From the NCBI RefSeq assembly GCF_031755915.1, contig NC_083387.1, positions 25,360,501-25,424,500 of the forward strand: a stretch of 64,000 nucleotides of DNA, written 5' to 3'. This document shows, one piece after another, positions 49,603 to 61,187 of the stretch. Source of the DNA: Ziziphus jujuba. Lineage: Eukaryota > Streptophyta > Magnoliopsida > Rosales > Rhamnaceae. Under the pieces are notes generated by a model. That model ran no database searches, was not told where the DNA came from, and worked only from the letters and a program-made list of their open reading frames with translations. Position 1 is the first letter of the stretch, and each line of letters starts with the position of its first letter. The translations under genes were made by a program, and so were the position numbers.

Positions 49603-49915
49603 CTATGGTACCGTGAGGTTAGGTTCAACCCACAGGATATTATTACCACGGACCGTGAGGTTGGGTTTACCCCACAGGATATATATTGCCACGGTATCGT
49701 GAGATTGGGTTCAACCTATAGGATATTATTGCCACGGACCATGAGGTTGGATTTATCCCACAGGATATATATTGCCACGGTACCGTGAGGTTGGGTTCAG
49801 CCAATAGGATATTATTGCCATGGTACCGTGAGGTTGGGTTTAGCCCACAGAATATTTATTGCCACGGATTGTGAGGTTGGATATGTTCCGACGGTTTACT
49901 ATTTCCATGATACCT
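49603..49915 (+). repeat. Palindrome-containing tandem repeats of LTR B2
   Basis: About seven units of 40-46 bp alternate GGTACCGTGAGGTTGGGTTC, CCACAGGATAT and ATTATTGCCACGG. At unit junctions the sequence CACGGTACCGTG is a perfect 12-bp palindrome (49776-49787). Confidence 0.88.
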
Positions 49916-50771
49916 TTCGGGTATTAAGGATCAAGAGGTGGGTGTATCCCACGGTTTATAGATTGGTACATCGAATGGTACATTGTATATGTTTGAGTAC
50001 ATTGTTGGTTTTCAAATATTGTGATTATTACTACATGTTTATAAATATTTTGTGGAATTGCGTTTATAATATTTTATGCTCAATATTTATATCTTGATTA
50101 AGACATTTTATACTATTACAATGATCGTTCATTTTATAGTTTTGAGCATTGATTTTATGATATTAAATTGGGGTACAAGTTCAGGTTTTATGAAATGATT
50201 TTTAAACAGGAAACTTTTCAAACGAATGGAACGCGAGGTCTTAAGAGAAATACTTTTATGGAAATAAATTATTATTTTTCTATTATACTATGCCACTCAC
50301 TGAGATTTCTTTATCTTACGTTTTATTTGTTTTAAACTCATTCCCTTAGGCCCAGGTAGCTAGTAGCAGTCTACCTCGCGCACAGCTTGTCACTTTGCTT
50401 CTTCCATGACAGTAGCAGTATTTATCTTTTCTTTATCTTACTTTTATCTTTCCGGACTTGTTTATTACTTATCTGTACTTCTAAACTTTGTTGACACTCT
50501 TAGAATGCTTTAATTTAATTATGGGATTCAGTAGAGATCATAGTATTTATGTGTGTAGCTATGGCCTGTAGTATTATAGGCTGGTTGTGGGCCATAGTTG
50601 TGGACCTTGTGCTGTTGTGGTTTTATATCTATTATTGATATTGCATGTGTTCGGTTGTCCACATTTTAATGTGAGGTTCCATTGGATATTCTCTAGGGAC
50701 TGTCCGGTGGAACTTTACTAGGCAGGACTGCCCAGGAGATCCTAGGAGGGTTTCCGGGGCGGGTCCTACCA

Positions 50772-51085
50772 CTCCTATCTGATCATAGCATATACCTTGC
50801 CTTTGGTAAATGGTCGTCCCCTCTGACCTCTGCCTTTGGCGGTGAATGCAGACTGCTATCAAATGTTGGTAGTTACTCCTGAGGTCTGACCTGTTTATGT
50901 ATCATGTACTTTGTACCTATTGGTCAGTTGAAATTGTGCACCTGACCTTAAAGCTCTGGCATGCCTACGTCCTTGATTGGGGCAATCCATTTTAAAGTGT
51001 TCTGATTGCCTGTAATGAAAGCATGATCCATTCCACTGACACTTCTCATCATGGAACTTGCCACATAAGCTACTTAGGCTTGAGA
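50772..51085 (-). pseudogene. Element M: gag C-terminus with CCHC zinc-knuckle remnant
   Basis: On the minus strand: KCQWNGSCFHYRQSEHFKMD then CPNQG. This is the CX2CX4HX4C zinc knuckle with one Cys changed (C-F-H-Y where CxxC is expected). It is followed by RRHARALRSGAQFQ and, further on, GKVYAMIR, the linker to protease. The matching region of the plus-strand element is 54640-54950. Confidence 0.78.
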
Positions 51086-51384
51086 TGTAACACCCTGTAC
51101 CAAAAATACACATGATTAAACACGTTTGATCAAGTTGACTAAGTTTGACCAAGTTTGACCAAGTGAACAATATGTGGGTCTAAGTTAACTTTTTCAATAG
51201 TCAATATTTTGGATTTGACTGAGATACCATTGTGTAGATCTCGTCGATACGAGTTCATAAACTGGCAGTACGCCAAATTCTGAGTTACGGATGAAAAGTT
51301 ATGGTTCTGAGAAGTTTTAAGCATAAATTTTGTATTAGTGTCCAAGCCAGTCCTCAGTTTTTATCTGTTAGTGATCCAAGACTT

Positions 51385-51392
51385 TATATAAA
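51385..51392 (+). promoter_or_regulatory. TATA box of the 5' LTR of element P
   Basis: TATATAAA, 299 bp after the LTR start. Confidence 0.6.
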
Positions 51393-52943
51393 CCTAGATA
51401 AGCATGTTAAATGGGAAACAAAGCCCTAAATACCCATTTTTTCCCTAAAACCCGATAAATTCTCTCCCAGACCCATGGGTCCGAACTAGATCATTTCGAT
51501 CCGTTTACCGTTGAACCGGGTCATCGCTATTTTGCCCATTTCCGACCAACCACCACTGACACATGCCAGCTAATTAAAAAAGTCACTTGAAGGTGAGCTT
51601 AGCCGTGAAATTTCACGGCGAGCGGCGGTCGGACGCGCTCAGATCGGTCCGGTGCAATCTGCGGCGAACGGCGAGGTGGGTCGCCAGATTTTCTCATTTT
51701 TTGTCCATTTCAGGCCAACCTATACACCTTTTCCACTTTTTTCAACCCCTCTGAGCTCATTTTCGTTGTTATTTTGTCCATATTCCTCACTGTTTGAAAG
51801 ATCCAACAATGGGAAGTTTGACTGATGCTTCAACAGTGTTTTTCGGCCACCAGAGGAAACTTTGGAGCAAGGTGAGCATACTGATGAGTTCCTTGTCTCT
51901 TGGGCTTTCCATCAATATAAAGTTTGTAAATTTTGGAGGTCATTTGATAATTTTTCCATTTTTGGGTTAATTAGTTAATTTTTGAATAAGTTGGGACTAT
52001 GTTTGGATAAAATTGGTCAAATTGGTTAAAATTGGAGTTGGATTAGTAAAATTGGATATTATTAGGACCCATAAGGAGGTTCAATTTTGAAAGATTAGGC
52101 TACGGGTGAAAATTCCCAATTTTAGATACCCGATCTTAAGGGTACGCAGTATAATTAGACTGTTCGATATCTAATTTATGTAGTTTTATTGTACCATAAA
52201 TTATATTAAGACATTTGTGTCGTACAAGTGTCTTTGGTTTAGTTAATTGGAGTCTGAGAGTTATGTTATTAATTACAGGCACTCGAGTTGAGCTTGGAGG
52301 CGATCCTATAGAGGAGCAGACGTGAGCATCTACAGTACTGTGAGTGGTTATAATTTTAAAAATGTTTTGGGTATATAGTATAATATATATGTGGTTTGAG
52401 TATTTTACATATACCTATCATTTGATTTGAATGTTCATTTTATGGATATATGAGGATTTGCTTTTACATATATGTGTTATCATTTTATATGACTTATGTC
52501 AATATTTTAAACATTTGGCAATTCTAATGAGTTCATGAATGAACTTTTGGTATTTAAATATTTTGGTATTTGAATTAAGGTTTTAAATCACTTTTGAAAA
52601 TAATTGATTTGAAAAAGCAGATTGAAAATTATATGATTTTAAGCATGTTCAAGTATTTTAAAATTTGTTTTGCTTAAAATTGGTTTATGGTGAATATGTT
52701 TTACTGTGGTATTTTTGGTTCTATATGAAATGATGATTTGAAAATTTTGGAATATTTAAATAAGTAGATAAATTTGGAAATTAAATAAGGCCTTGTGATA
52801 CAGTATTGTTCGGAAAAGTATTTGAGATATTACAAGATTGTTTTAAGGATACTGTATCGGTCATTTTTAAATTGATGTGCCATGTAATGTCAATATTTTG
52901 GATCAGTATTATATAATATTATATTACAGCATGCTGGGTTTTA

Positions 52944-53220
52944 CCACGGTACCGTGAGGTTTGGTTCAGCCTATAGGATATTATTGCCACGGACCGTAAG
53001 GTTGGGATGTTCCTATATGTTATTATTGCCACGGTATTGTGAGATTGAGCTCAGCCAACAGGATATTATTGCCACGGAGCATGAGGTTGGGTTTATCCGA
53101 TGGTTTATTATTATTGCAACGGTACCGTGAGGTTGGGCTCAACCCACAGGATATTATTGCCACAGACTGTGGGGTTGGGTACGGCCCGATGGTTATTTAT
53201 TATTTCCACGATACCGTTCG
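52944..53220 (+). repeat. Palindrome-containing tandem repeats, 5' LTR of element P
   Basis: Six or so units of the family B repeat. CACGGTACCGTG is perfect at 52945-52956. The units alternate GAGGTTGGG, TATTATTGCCACGG and ACCGTGAGG. Confidence 0.88.
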
Positions 53221-54077
53221 TATATTGAGGGTCATGAGGTGGGTGTATCCTACGGTTTACAGATTGGTGCATCGTTTGGTATATCGTGTACATTTGAACA
53301 TATTGTTGGTTTACAAATATTGTGGTGACTTCTGCATTTTCATATTTATTTTGTGGAACTGTATTTATTATATTTTATGCTCAAATATTTATATCTTGAT
53401 TTGAGACATTTTATAATATTATAATGATCGTTCATTTTATATTTGAGTATCGGTTTTATGATATATTAGATTGGGATACAATTTTGGGTTTTGTGAAATG
53501 ATTTTTAAACGGGGAACTTTTCAAATGAGTGGAATGAGAGGTCGTGAGAGAAAGGTTTTTCAGAAATAAATTATTATCTTTCTATTATACTATACCACTC
53601 ACTGAGATTTCTTTATCTAAAGTTTTATTGTTTTAAATTCGTTCCCCTAAGCCCAGGCAGCTAGTAGCAGTCTACCTCGTGCACAGCTTATCGTTTTGTT
53701 CCTTCTATGATAGCAGCTGTATTTATCTTTCCTTTTCTACTGTTATCTTTTGGATTTATTTATTACTTATTTGTACTCCTGGACTTCGTTGATGCTCTTA
53801 GAATGCTCTGATTTTAGATATGGGACTCAGCAGAGACCATGGTACTTATACGTGTAGTTATGGCTTGTAGTACAGTAGGCCGGTTGTGGACTTTACACTA
53901 TTGTGGATTTATTTTTTTTATATACATATTGAGGTATTATTGTTATCGCTTGTGTTTGTTGTCCATGTTTTAAGATGAGGTTCCATTGGATATTCTCTAG
54001 GGATTGTCTAGTGGGACTTCACTAGGCGGGGCCACTCGGGAGATCCTGGGAGGGTTCCTGGGGCGGGTCCTGCCAGC

Positions 54078-54091
54078 TTGGTATCAGAGCT
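54078..54091 (+). promoter_or_regulatory. Primer-binding site of element P
   Basis: TTGGTATCAGAGCT begins two bases after the LTR end (CCA at 54073-54075) and matches the complement of the initiator tRNA-Met 3' end. Confidence 0.85.
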
Positions 54092-54209
54092 TTAGGTTCT
54101 AAATTCCTTGGGGTTGTGCATTGCTGTGCAACTAATCCTATATTTTACCTTCCATACCTACCCTTTTGTTGGTTGTTAAATATATTTTGGCTTATTCCAA
54201 TATAGAACT

Positions 54210-55075
54210 TTTTTCTTAATGTCGTGAGGAGGTAGGCGTGGTTGCCAGCATGCTATAGCTAGAGGTATAGAAGAGTCCACTTATTTGGAGCATCTTGTCG
54301 AGCGCCTGGCTTGATCACTCAAGAGGAGTGGGTTGATTAGGTATTCTGTTAAGTAGGCTTATAGACTTGGAGTAGTTGGTTGTGATGGCTCCATGGATCC
54401 TATGCAATGTCCGGATGAGGACAAGGTCACATTAGTTAGCTTTATGCTAACGGGAAACTCGAGGAAGTGGTGGACGTATGAAAGGACTAGGAGACATCAC
54501 CCTTGAGCATAGTTTAAGACTGCATTTCACACCGAGTCTTGTTCTCCAACCTTTATTAAGATTAAGAGATTAAAGTTGAGACACCACTTAGGGTTCAGGA
54601 CAATGGACAGTGAACAACGATAGCAGCCTTTTTGTTTTTAGAGATCTGCAGTCTGAGGTAGCTTATGTGGCAGGTTTCATGATGGATAGTGCCAGTGGGA
54701 TGGATCATACTTTTATTACAAGCAGTCAAAATACTTTAAAAATGATTAATCTTATCGAGAATATGGTCATGCTAGAGCTTTACGATCGGGTGCACAATTT
54801 CAGCGAATTGGTGAATACAAAGTACGTGATACATAGACATGCCAGACTTCATGAGGTTTTGCCAACACTGGACAATGGTCATCATCCACAGCTAGAGGCA
54901 AAGGTCAGAGAGGACTACTACTTACCAGAGGTAACGTATATATTATGATTAGTTAAAAGGCACAAATCACCCCGATGTTGTGACAGATACATGATCTATG
55001 CTTGGTAGTGACGGACATATTTTATTGGCCTAAGAGCCACACGCTTACGTGAATATGTTGCATAAGTCAGGATTA
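54210..55075 (+). pseudogene. Element P: gag and protease remnant
   Basis: Near 54400-54600: MDPMQCPDEDKVTLVSFMLT and RKWWTYERTRRHHP, the start of the Retrotrans_gag domain, and then FHTESCSPTFIKIKRLKLRH. A deletion removes the middle of gag. At 54640-54800 a decayed zinc knuckle (CQWDGSYFYYKQSKYF) is seen. At about 54950-55075 a protease remnant with stops appears (DVVTDT, MLGSDGHILLA). An open frame at 54610-54948 is out of register with gag and is not the real product. Confidence 0.75.
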
Positions 55076-55990
55076 CTCTAGTTCATTTGGGATGTCATTT
55101 GAAAATTTCCACCTCCACAAGAGGGTGCATTTGACTTAATCAGATGTTTGATAGTAGTTGTTTTCGTTTCATGGAAATTAAGATTCTTAATATTAGAATC
55201 TGGTGTAAATAAAGTTTGGTTGATGCATTTCGGTGATCTGATATGGAACAACTTGTTGAGAACTAAGCTATAAATCTCATAAGTTGGTTTTATGGCATCT
55301 GCTTTTGGGTGATGATTTTAGATCTTGGTTTTGATATTTTGTTTTCTTGGAGATTGAGGGTTTTATGCCAACAATGTTTTATGGATCTAAGGTGGTTGAT
55401 ATTCTTGATGATAACTTAATCTCCTAACAAATATGATTTTGAGGGCATAGCTAGATTATAAGACAGTGATTAATGTTTCCTTATGGTTTGAGGATCTAGT
55501 AACTAGTTCTTAGTACTTGGTTGTGATATTAGAATTAAGATTTAAATTTCTTTATTGCTTGAGGTATAAATTCTTGGAGTTTGTTTGAAATTGGAAGAAT
55601 TTGAGGTTTCTTCAAGAATGATATTTGAGATGACAAGAAGACTCGGACTTGATCTTTTGGCTTCATATTTCTTGGTGTTGACAATCTTGAGGATTTTTTT
55701 TAGGCTTTATAAGCAATCTAAAGCTCTCCATCGGAATAAATATAAGGAACTTTGTTTTATGACTTTGATGAATTTGTTTAAAAGAAAGATGTTTGTCGAG
55801 GTTAAGGAAATTGGATAATCAATGAGGAACATGGATCTTATAATTGCAAGTACTAGGAGTGTAATCGGAGGCAAAGAGAATAATTTAAATTTTAACTTTG
55901 TGACACTGATATTTGGCTTGAGGAAATTAGATTTAAGTTCTAAGCCTTCTTTTTGAATTGATGGATGGATTTTCTTTTAGAAAGTTATGA
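55076..55990 (+). pseudogene. Element P: unreadable pol interval
   Basis: RT should lie here but no RT motif is recognisable in any frame. Part of it (55076-55450) is shared with element M, so the loss predates the separation of the two copies or both derive from a defective parent. Confidence 0.55.
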
Positions 55991-57759
55991 TTTGTTACTT
56001 ATGCTTCTCGACAGTTGAAGAAGCACGAGCTGAATTATCCGGCTCATGAGTTAGGCTGCAATGATCTTTATATTGAAAGCTTGGAGGCACTACTTGTATA
56101 GAGTTGCTTGTCGGACCTTTACTGATCATAAGAGCCTTAAGTATTTGTTTACTCAGAAGGAGTTGAACTTAAGGCAAAGGAGATGGATAAGATTGCTCAA
56201 GGATTATGATTGCACTATTTCTTTGATGTTTGAGTTGCACAGTTGGGTGTTAATTTATGCATGCATACTTCATGAGGACTTTTTACTAGCTTTTGACTAC
56301 GAGCAATACTTATGGATTATGTTTTTGAAGTCCCTTACTTGATGAGCATAAGAAGGAAAGTTAAACAAGGGGGAAGTCAGATTTTGCTATTAGAGGCAAT
56401 AGAGCTTTAATGATTGGTTCTAGGCTTTGTGTTCCTGCAAATAAAGAGTTGAAAAGGCAAGTACTGGATGAAGCGCATAGTTTTGCGCCATGCACCCCGG
56501 TAGCACCAAGATGTACCATACCCTGAAAAAGCATTATTGGTGGGCAGGGATGAAAAGTGAAGTTATTGAATATGTATCCAAGTGTTTCATTTGCCAATAA
56601 TTAAAAGTAGAGAGACAAAAGCCTTTTAGACTTCTACATCCTTTACCCATTCCAGAATGGAAATGGGAATGCATTACAATGGATTCTATATTCAAGCTTC
56701 CTTCCAAAGTTCAGAGACATGATGGTATTTGGGTGATCGTGGATCGACTCACCAAGTCCGCACATTTTTTACCCATTCGTGAGAGGTTTTCTTCTCAGAA
56801 GTTAGCGAAACTCTTGATGAATCATATAGTGAGCTTGCATGGAGTGCCAATATCGATTATATCTAACAGAGATCCACGGTTCACTTCGAGATTTTGGTGA
56901 AGATTAATGAATGAACTTGGTGTCAAGTTGAATTTGAGTACCGCTTTTCACCCTCAAACCGATGGGCAATCTAAGAGGACTATTCAGACATTGGAGGATA
57001 TGTTGAGGTCATGCGTGCTGCAGTTGAAAGGAAAGTGGAATGAAGATCTACCTTTGGCAGAGTTCACCTACAACAATAGTTATCACTTGAGTACTAATAT
57101 GTCACCTTATAAGGCGTTGTATGGGAGACAATGTCGGACTCCACTATGTTGGAATGAAACAGGTGAAAGAAAACTTCTAGGCCCTGAAATGGTACAAGCG
57201 ACAGTGGACAAGGTCAATGTTATACGGGCCAGGTTGAAAGCAGCACAAGACAGGAAAAAGAGCTATGTGGACGTGCGTAGAAAGGATCTCGAGTTTGAGA
57301 TTGGTGATCGAGTATTCTTGAAGCTCTCTCCTTGAAAAGGTATAGTACTTTTTGGAAAACGAAGGAAGCTAAGTCTTTGCTACATTGGACCATATAAGAT
57401 AGTAGAGAGGATAGGTCCAGTGGAATACAGGATCGACTTGCCGGAGGAGCTTTCTTGAGGTCATGATGTCTTTCACATCTCCATGCTCTACAAGTATATC
57501 TCAGATCCATCACATGTGTTGGAGACATTGGAGTCTGAGTTGAGGGACGACTTGTCTTATAAGGAGCAACCAATGCAGATTTTAGGAAGGGAAGAGAAAA
57601 GGCTTCGTAACAAGATTATACCTTTGGTGAAGGTTCTTTGGAGAAATCACCTGAGGATGCGACTTAGGAGTGAGAGGATCAAACGCGGAGTTAGTATCCT
57701 CAACTCTTCCAAAACTAAGGTACGAATTTCATGGACAAAATTTCTTTTAGAGGGATAGG
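55991..57759 (+). pseudogene. Element P: RNase H, integrase and chromodomain-like C-terminus
   Basis: RNase [19 protein letters not shown], then [13 protein letters not shown] [20 protein letters not shown] and [14 protein letters not shown]. Zinc-binding part at about 56450-56610 (HYWWxGMK-like). Integrase core 56640-57330: [15 protein letters not shown] (first Asp at 56682-56684), [33 protein letters not shown] and FHPQTDGQSKRTIQTLEDML. The second catalytic Asp is Asn (codon 56865-56867) and the Glu is Lys (codon 56973-56975). C-terminal part to about 57750: HVLETLESELRDDLSYKEQP, KIIPLVKVLWRNH and TKVRISWTKFLLEG before the stop. Frameshifts lie at about 56340, 56900 and 57335. Family: gypsy chromovirus pol. 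Confidence 0.88.
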
Positions 57760-58030
57760 TTGTAACACCCCGTACCAAAAATACACATGATTAAACAAGT
57801 TTGACCAAGTGAACAATATGTGGGACCAAGTTGACTTTTTCAATAGTCAATATTTTTTATTTGACTGAGGTACTATTGTGTAGATCTTGTCGATACGAGT
57901 TCATAGACTGGCGGTACACCAAATTCTGAGTGATGGATAAAAATTTATGGTTTTGAGAAATTTTAAGCATTAGTTTTATATCAGTATCCAAGCCAGTCCC
58001 CAGTTTTTATCTGTTAGTGACCCAAGGCTT

Positions 58031-58038
58031 TATATAAG
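58031..58038 (+). promoter_or_regulatory. TATA box of the 3' LTR of element P
   Basis: TATATAAG, 270 bp after the LTR start. Confidence 0.6.
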
Positions 58039-59191
58039 CCTAGGTAAGCATGTCAAATAGGAAACAAAGCCCAAAATACCCATTTTTTCCCCAAAACCCA
58101 ATAAAGTCTCCCCTAGACCCGTGGGTCCGAATTGGGTCGTTTTGATCCGTTTACCGTCTAACCAGGTCACCACCATTTTTCCCATTTCTGGCCAACCACG
58201 ACTTACATGCACTAGCCAAGTAGAAAGGTCACTTGAAGGCGAGCTCAGCCGTGAAATTTCACGACGAAAGGCTATTGGATGTGCCCAGATCGGTCCGGCG
58301 AAGTCCGCGGCGGCCGATAAGGTGGGTCACCGATTTTCTAATTTTTTGTCTGTTTCAGGCCAACCCATATACCTTTTTCAATTTTTTTGACCCTTCTGAG
58401 CTCATTTCAGTGGTTATTTTGTCTAGATTCCTCACCGCTTGAAAGATCCAACAAGGGGAAGTTCGGCCAATGCTTTAACAATGTTTTTGGGCCACCAGAG
58501 GAAACTTTCGACCAAGGTGAGCATACTGATGAGTTCCTTGTCTGTTGGGCTTTCCGTCAATATAAAGTTTATGAATTTTGGAGGTCATTTGATAATTTTT
58601 CCATTTTTGGGTCAATAGTTAATTTTTTAATAAGTTGGGACTGTGTTTGGACAAAATTTATCAAATTGGTTAAAATTGGAGTTGGATTAGTAAAATTGGA
58701 TATTATTAGGACCCGTAGGGAGGTTCAATTTTGAAAGATTAGGCTGCGGGTGAAAATCCCTAATTTTAGGTACCGAATCTTAAGGGTACGCAGTATAATT
58801 GGACTGTTCGATATCCAATTTATGTAGTTTTATTGTACCATAAATTATATTAAGACATTTGGGTTGTACAAGTGTCTTTGGTTTAGTTAATTGGAGCCTG
58901 AGAGTTATGTTATTAATTACAGGCACTCGAGTTGAGCCTGGAGGTGATCCTGTAGAGGAGCAAACGTGAGCATCTACAGTGCTGTGAGTGGTTATAATTT
59001 TAAAAATGTTTTGGGTATATAGTATAATATATATGTGGTTTGAGTATTTTACTTATACCTATCATTTGATTTGAATGTTCATTTTATAGATATATGAGGA
59101 TCTGTTTTTACATATATGTGTTATCATTTTATATGACTTTTGTCAATATTTTAAACGTTTGGCAATTCTAATGAATTCATGAATGAATTTT

Positions 59192-59360
59192 TGGGTTTAT
59201 TATTATTGCCACGGTATCGTGAGATCGGGTTTGTCCGACGGTTTATTATTATTGCCACGATACTGTGAGATTGGGCTCGGCCCACTGGATATTATTGCGA
59301 CGGACCGTGAGGTTGGGTACGTCTCGACGGTTATTTATTTTTTCCACGACACCGTTCGTA
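59192..59360 (+). repeat. Tandem repeats, 3' LTR of element P
   Basis: Three to four units of the family B repeat remain after the deletion. Confidence 0.8.
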
Positions 59361-60238
59361 TATTGAGGGTCATGAGGTGGGCGTATCCCACGGTTTACAA
59401 ATTGGTACATCGTGTACATTTGAACATATTGTTAATTTACAAATATTGTGGTGATTTCTGCATTTTCATATTTATTTTGTGGAACTGTATTTATTATATT
59501 TTATGCTCAAATATTTATATCTTGATTTGAGACATTTTATAATGTTAAAATGATTGTTCATTTTATATTTGAGTTTCGGTTTTATGATATATTAGATTGG
59601 GATACAAGTTTGGGTTTTGTGAAATGATTTTTAAACGGGAAACTTTTCAAACGAGTGTAACGAGAGGTCTTGAGAGAAATGTTTTTCAGAAATAAATTAT
59701 TATCTTTCTATTATACTATGCCACTCACTGAGATTTCTTCTTTCTATTATACTATACGTCTCACTGAGATTTTTTTATCTCACATTTTATTGTTTTAAAT
59801 TCGTTCCCCTAGGCCCAGGCAGCTAGTAGCAGTCTACCTCGTGCACAGCTTATCGTTTTGTTCCTTCCATGACAGCAGCTGTATTTATCTTTCCTTTATC
59901 TACTGTTATCTTCTGGATTTATTTATTACTTATTCGTACTCCTAGACTTCGTTGATACTCTTAGGATACTCTGATTTTAGATATGGGATTTATTAGAGAC
60001 CATGGTACTTATGCATGCAGTTATGGCCTGTAGTACAGTAGGCCGGTTGTGGATTTTACACTGTTGTGGATTTATTTTTTTTATATACATATTAAGGTAT
60101 TATTGTTATCACCTGTGTTTGTTATCCACGTTTTAAGATGAGGTTCCATTGGATATTCTCTAGGGATTGTCCAGTGGGAGTTCACTAGGCAAGGCTACCC
60201 GAGAGATCTTGGGAGGATTCCCGGGGCGTATCCTGTCA

Positions 60239-61187
60239 GCAAATCTTTGAAAATGGCTACTACTGTTGTTCACTCTCTATTGTCCTGAACCTTGAGTGGG
60301 TCACTTCTTTAGGACCTACTGTACCTGGGGCTATGTCTGCCTCCTCTAAATCTTCCACCATCCAATGACCTTGAGCTAAAGCTACAGATGATCGCTAGCT
60401 ATGGGCCTCCAAAGACATGTCCTCATCTGATCGGTGCTTAAACCTACACATAGTGGTCTACCTGTCTACATCCAAGATAGCATCTGTTATCAATTGGTAC
60501 TTGCAGTGAAACGACACTTGAGATACTCAGCATTTTAGGCTTACTCAATTCATCAAGAATCTTTTTATGTTTATTTTCATTTTTTATTAACCTCATTGGC
60601 AATCAAATTAGGACAGAACTCTGATAGCTCTCTGAATCTCCGCTTGCACTCAGAAACTGTCATGCTATCCTGAATGAGCTTCTCAAACTTTAGTCCTTTA
60701 GTCTTAACAAAGTTTGGGGGAGAAAACTCGGTGTGAAATGCAGTCTTGAACTATGTCCAAGTGTGACGTCTCCTAGTTCTTTCATATGTCCACCACTTCC
60801 TTGTATTTCCCTCTAGCATAAAGCTAGCTAATATGATCTTATCCTCATCTCGATATTGCATAGGATTCATGCAGCCATCACAACCTACTGCTTAAAGTTT
60901 ACGAGCCTAATTAATAGAATACCTAGTAAACCCAATCATCTAGATTGATCGAGCCAACCACTCAACAAGATGCTCTTCATAAGTGGACACATTTGTACTT
61001 GCAGCTGTAGCATGCTGGCAACCACATCTACCTCCTCACAACATCAAGAAAAAGTTCTATGTGATAGAATCGGTCAAAATATGATTAGCACAAATAAAAG
61101 GGGAGGTATGGAAGACAAAATGCAAGATGAGTTGTACACCAATGCGCAACCCCAAGGAATTCAGAACTTAAAGCTCTGATACTAAGC
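60239..61187 (-). pseudogene. Element M: 5' leader and gag N-terminal part
   Basis: On the minus strand the PBS (GCTTAGTATCAGAGCTT, 61171-61187) directly follows the LTR. Gag motifs: KWWTYERTRRRHTW near 60790 and a Retrotrans_gag core near 60600-60720 (TKGLKFEKLIQDSMTVSECK, RRFRELSEFCPNLIANEVNK). The frame runs, with stops, to 60239 where element P is inserted; it continues at 51085. Confidence 0.8.

Larger units (their letters stand above)
47808..50771 (+). mobile_element. Solo LTR, gypsy family B (copy B2), inserted in element M
   Basis: It begins TGTAACACCCCGTACC and ends GGGGCGGGTCCTACCA. Both flanks are consecutive parts of the minus-strand gag/protease region of element M, so it is an insertion. 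The flanks (CCTTC left, CTCCT right) are compatible only with a decayed 4-5 bp target duplication. Its order is U3 with TATA box, GC-rich leader, a GGCACACGAGTTGAGCCTGG block (48989-49008), tandem repeats, and a conserved end region with TAGTAGCAGTCTACCTCG. Length is 2.96 kb. Confidence 0.85.
51086..60238 (+). mobile_element. Gypsy chromovirus-like element P, two LTRs, decayed interior
   Basis: The LTRs are 51086-54075 and 57761-60238; the second lacks about 500 bp internally near 59191. A PBS follows the first and a polypurine tract (AGAGGGATAGG, about 57749-57759) precedes the second. The interior order is gag, protease, RNase H, integrase, C-terminal chromodomain-like region; the RT is lost. 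The flanks are TGAGA and GCAAA. Compared with its own gag sequence, which reads TCTGC at the homologous site on the other strand, these can be two diverged copies of one 5-bp target. It inserted into gag of element M, a relative in opposite orientation. Long LTRs, a tRNA-Met primer and a chromodomain-like end suggest the Tekay/Del group. Confidence 0.85.
57761..60238 (+). mobile_element. 3' LTR of element P (shortened)
   Basis: It starts TGTAACACCCCGTACC and ends CGTATCCTGTCA. It is close to the 5' LTR (a few differences per 150 bp by eye) except for the deletion that joins ATGAATTTTTGG to the tandem repeats at 59191. Near 59730-59770 a short local duplication of the CTCACTGAGATTTCTT stretch is present. 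Confidence 0.85.

Noticed and set aside
49603..49915. CRISPR-like array
   Set aside because: Units are contiguous diverged tandem repeats in a plant LTR, without unique spacers, and recur in every copy of the LTR.
54610..54948. A 112-codon plus-strand open frame as a new protein
   Set aside because: It covers decayed gag/zinc-knuckle sequence of element P; the homologous minus-strand fragment at 50772-51085 has gag in another frame.
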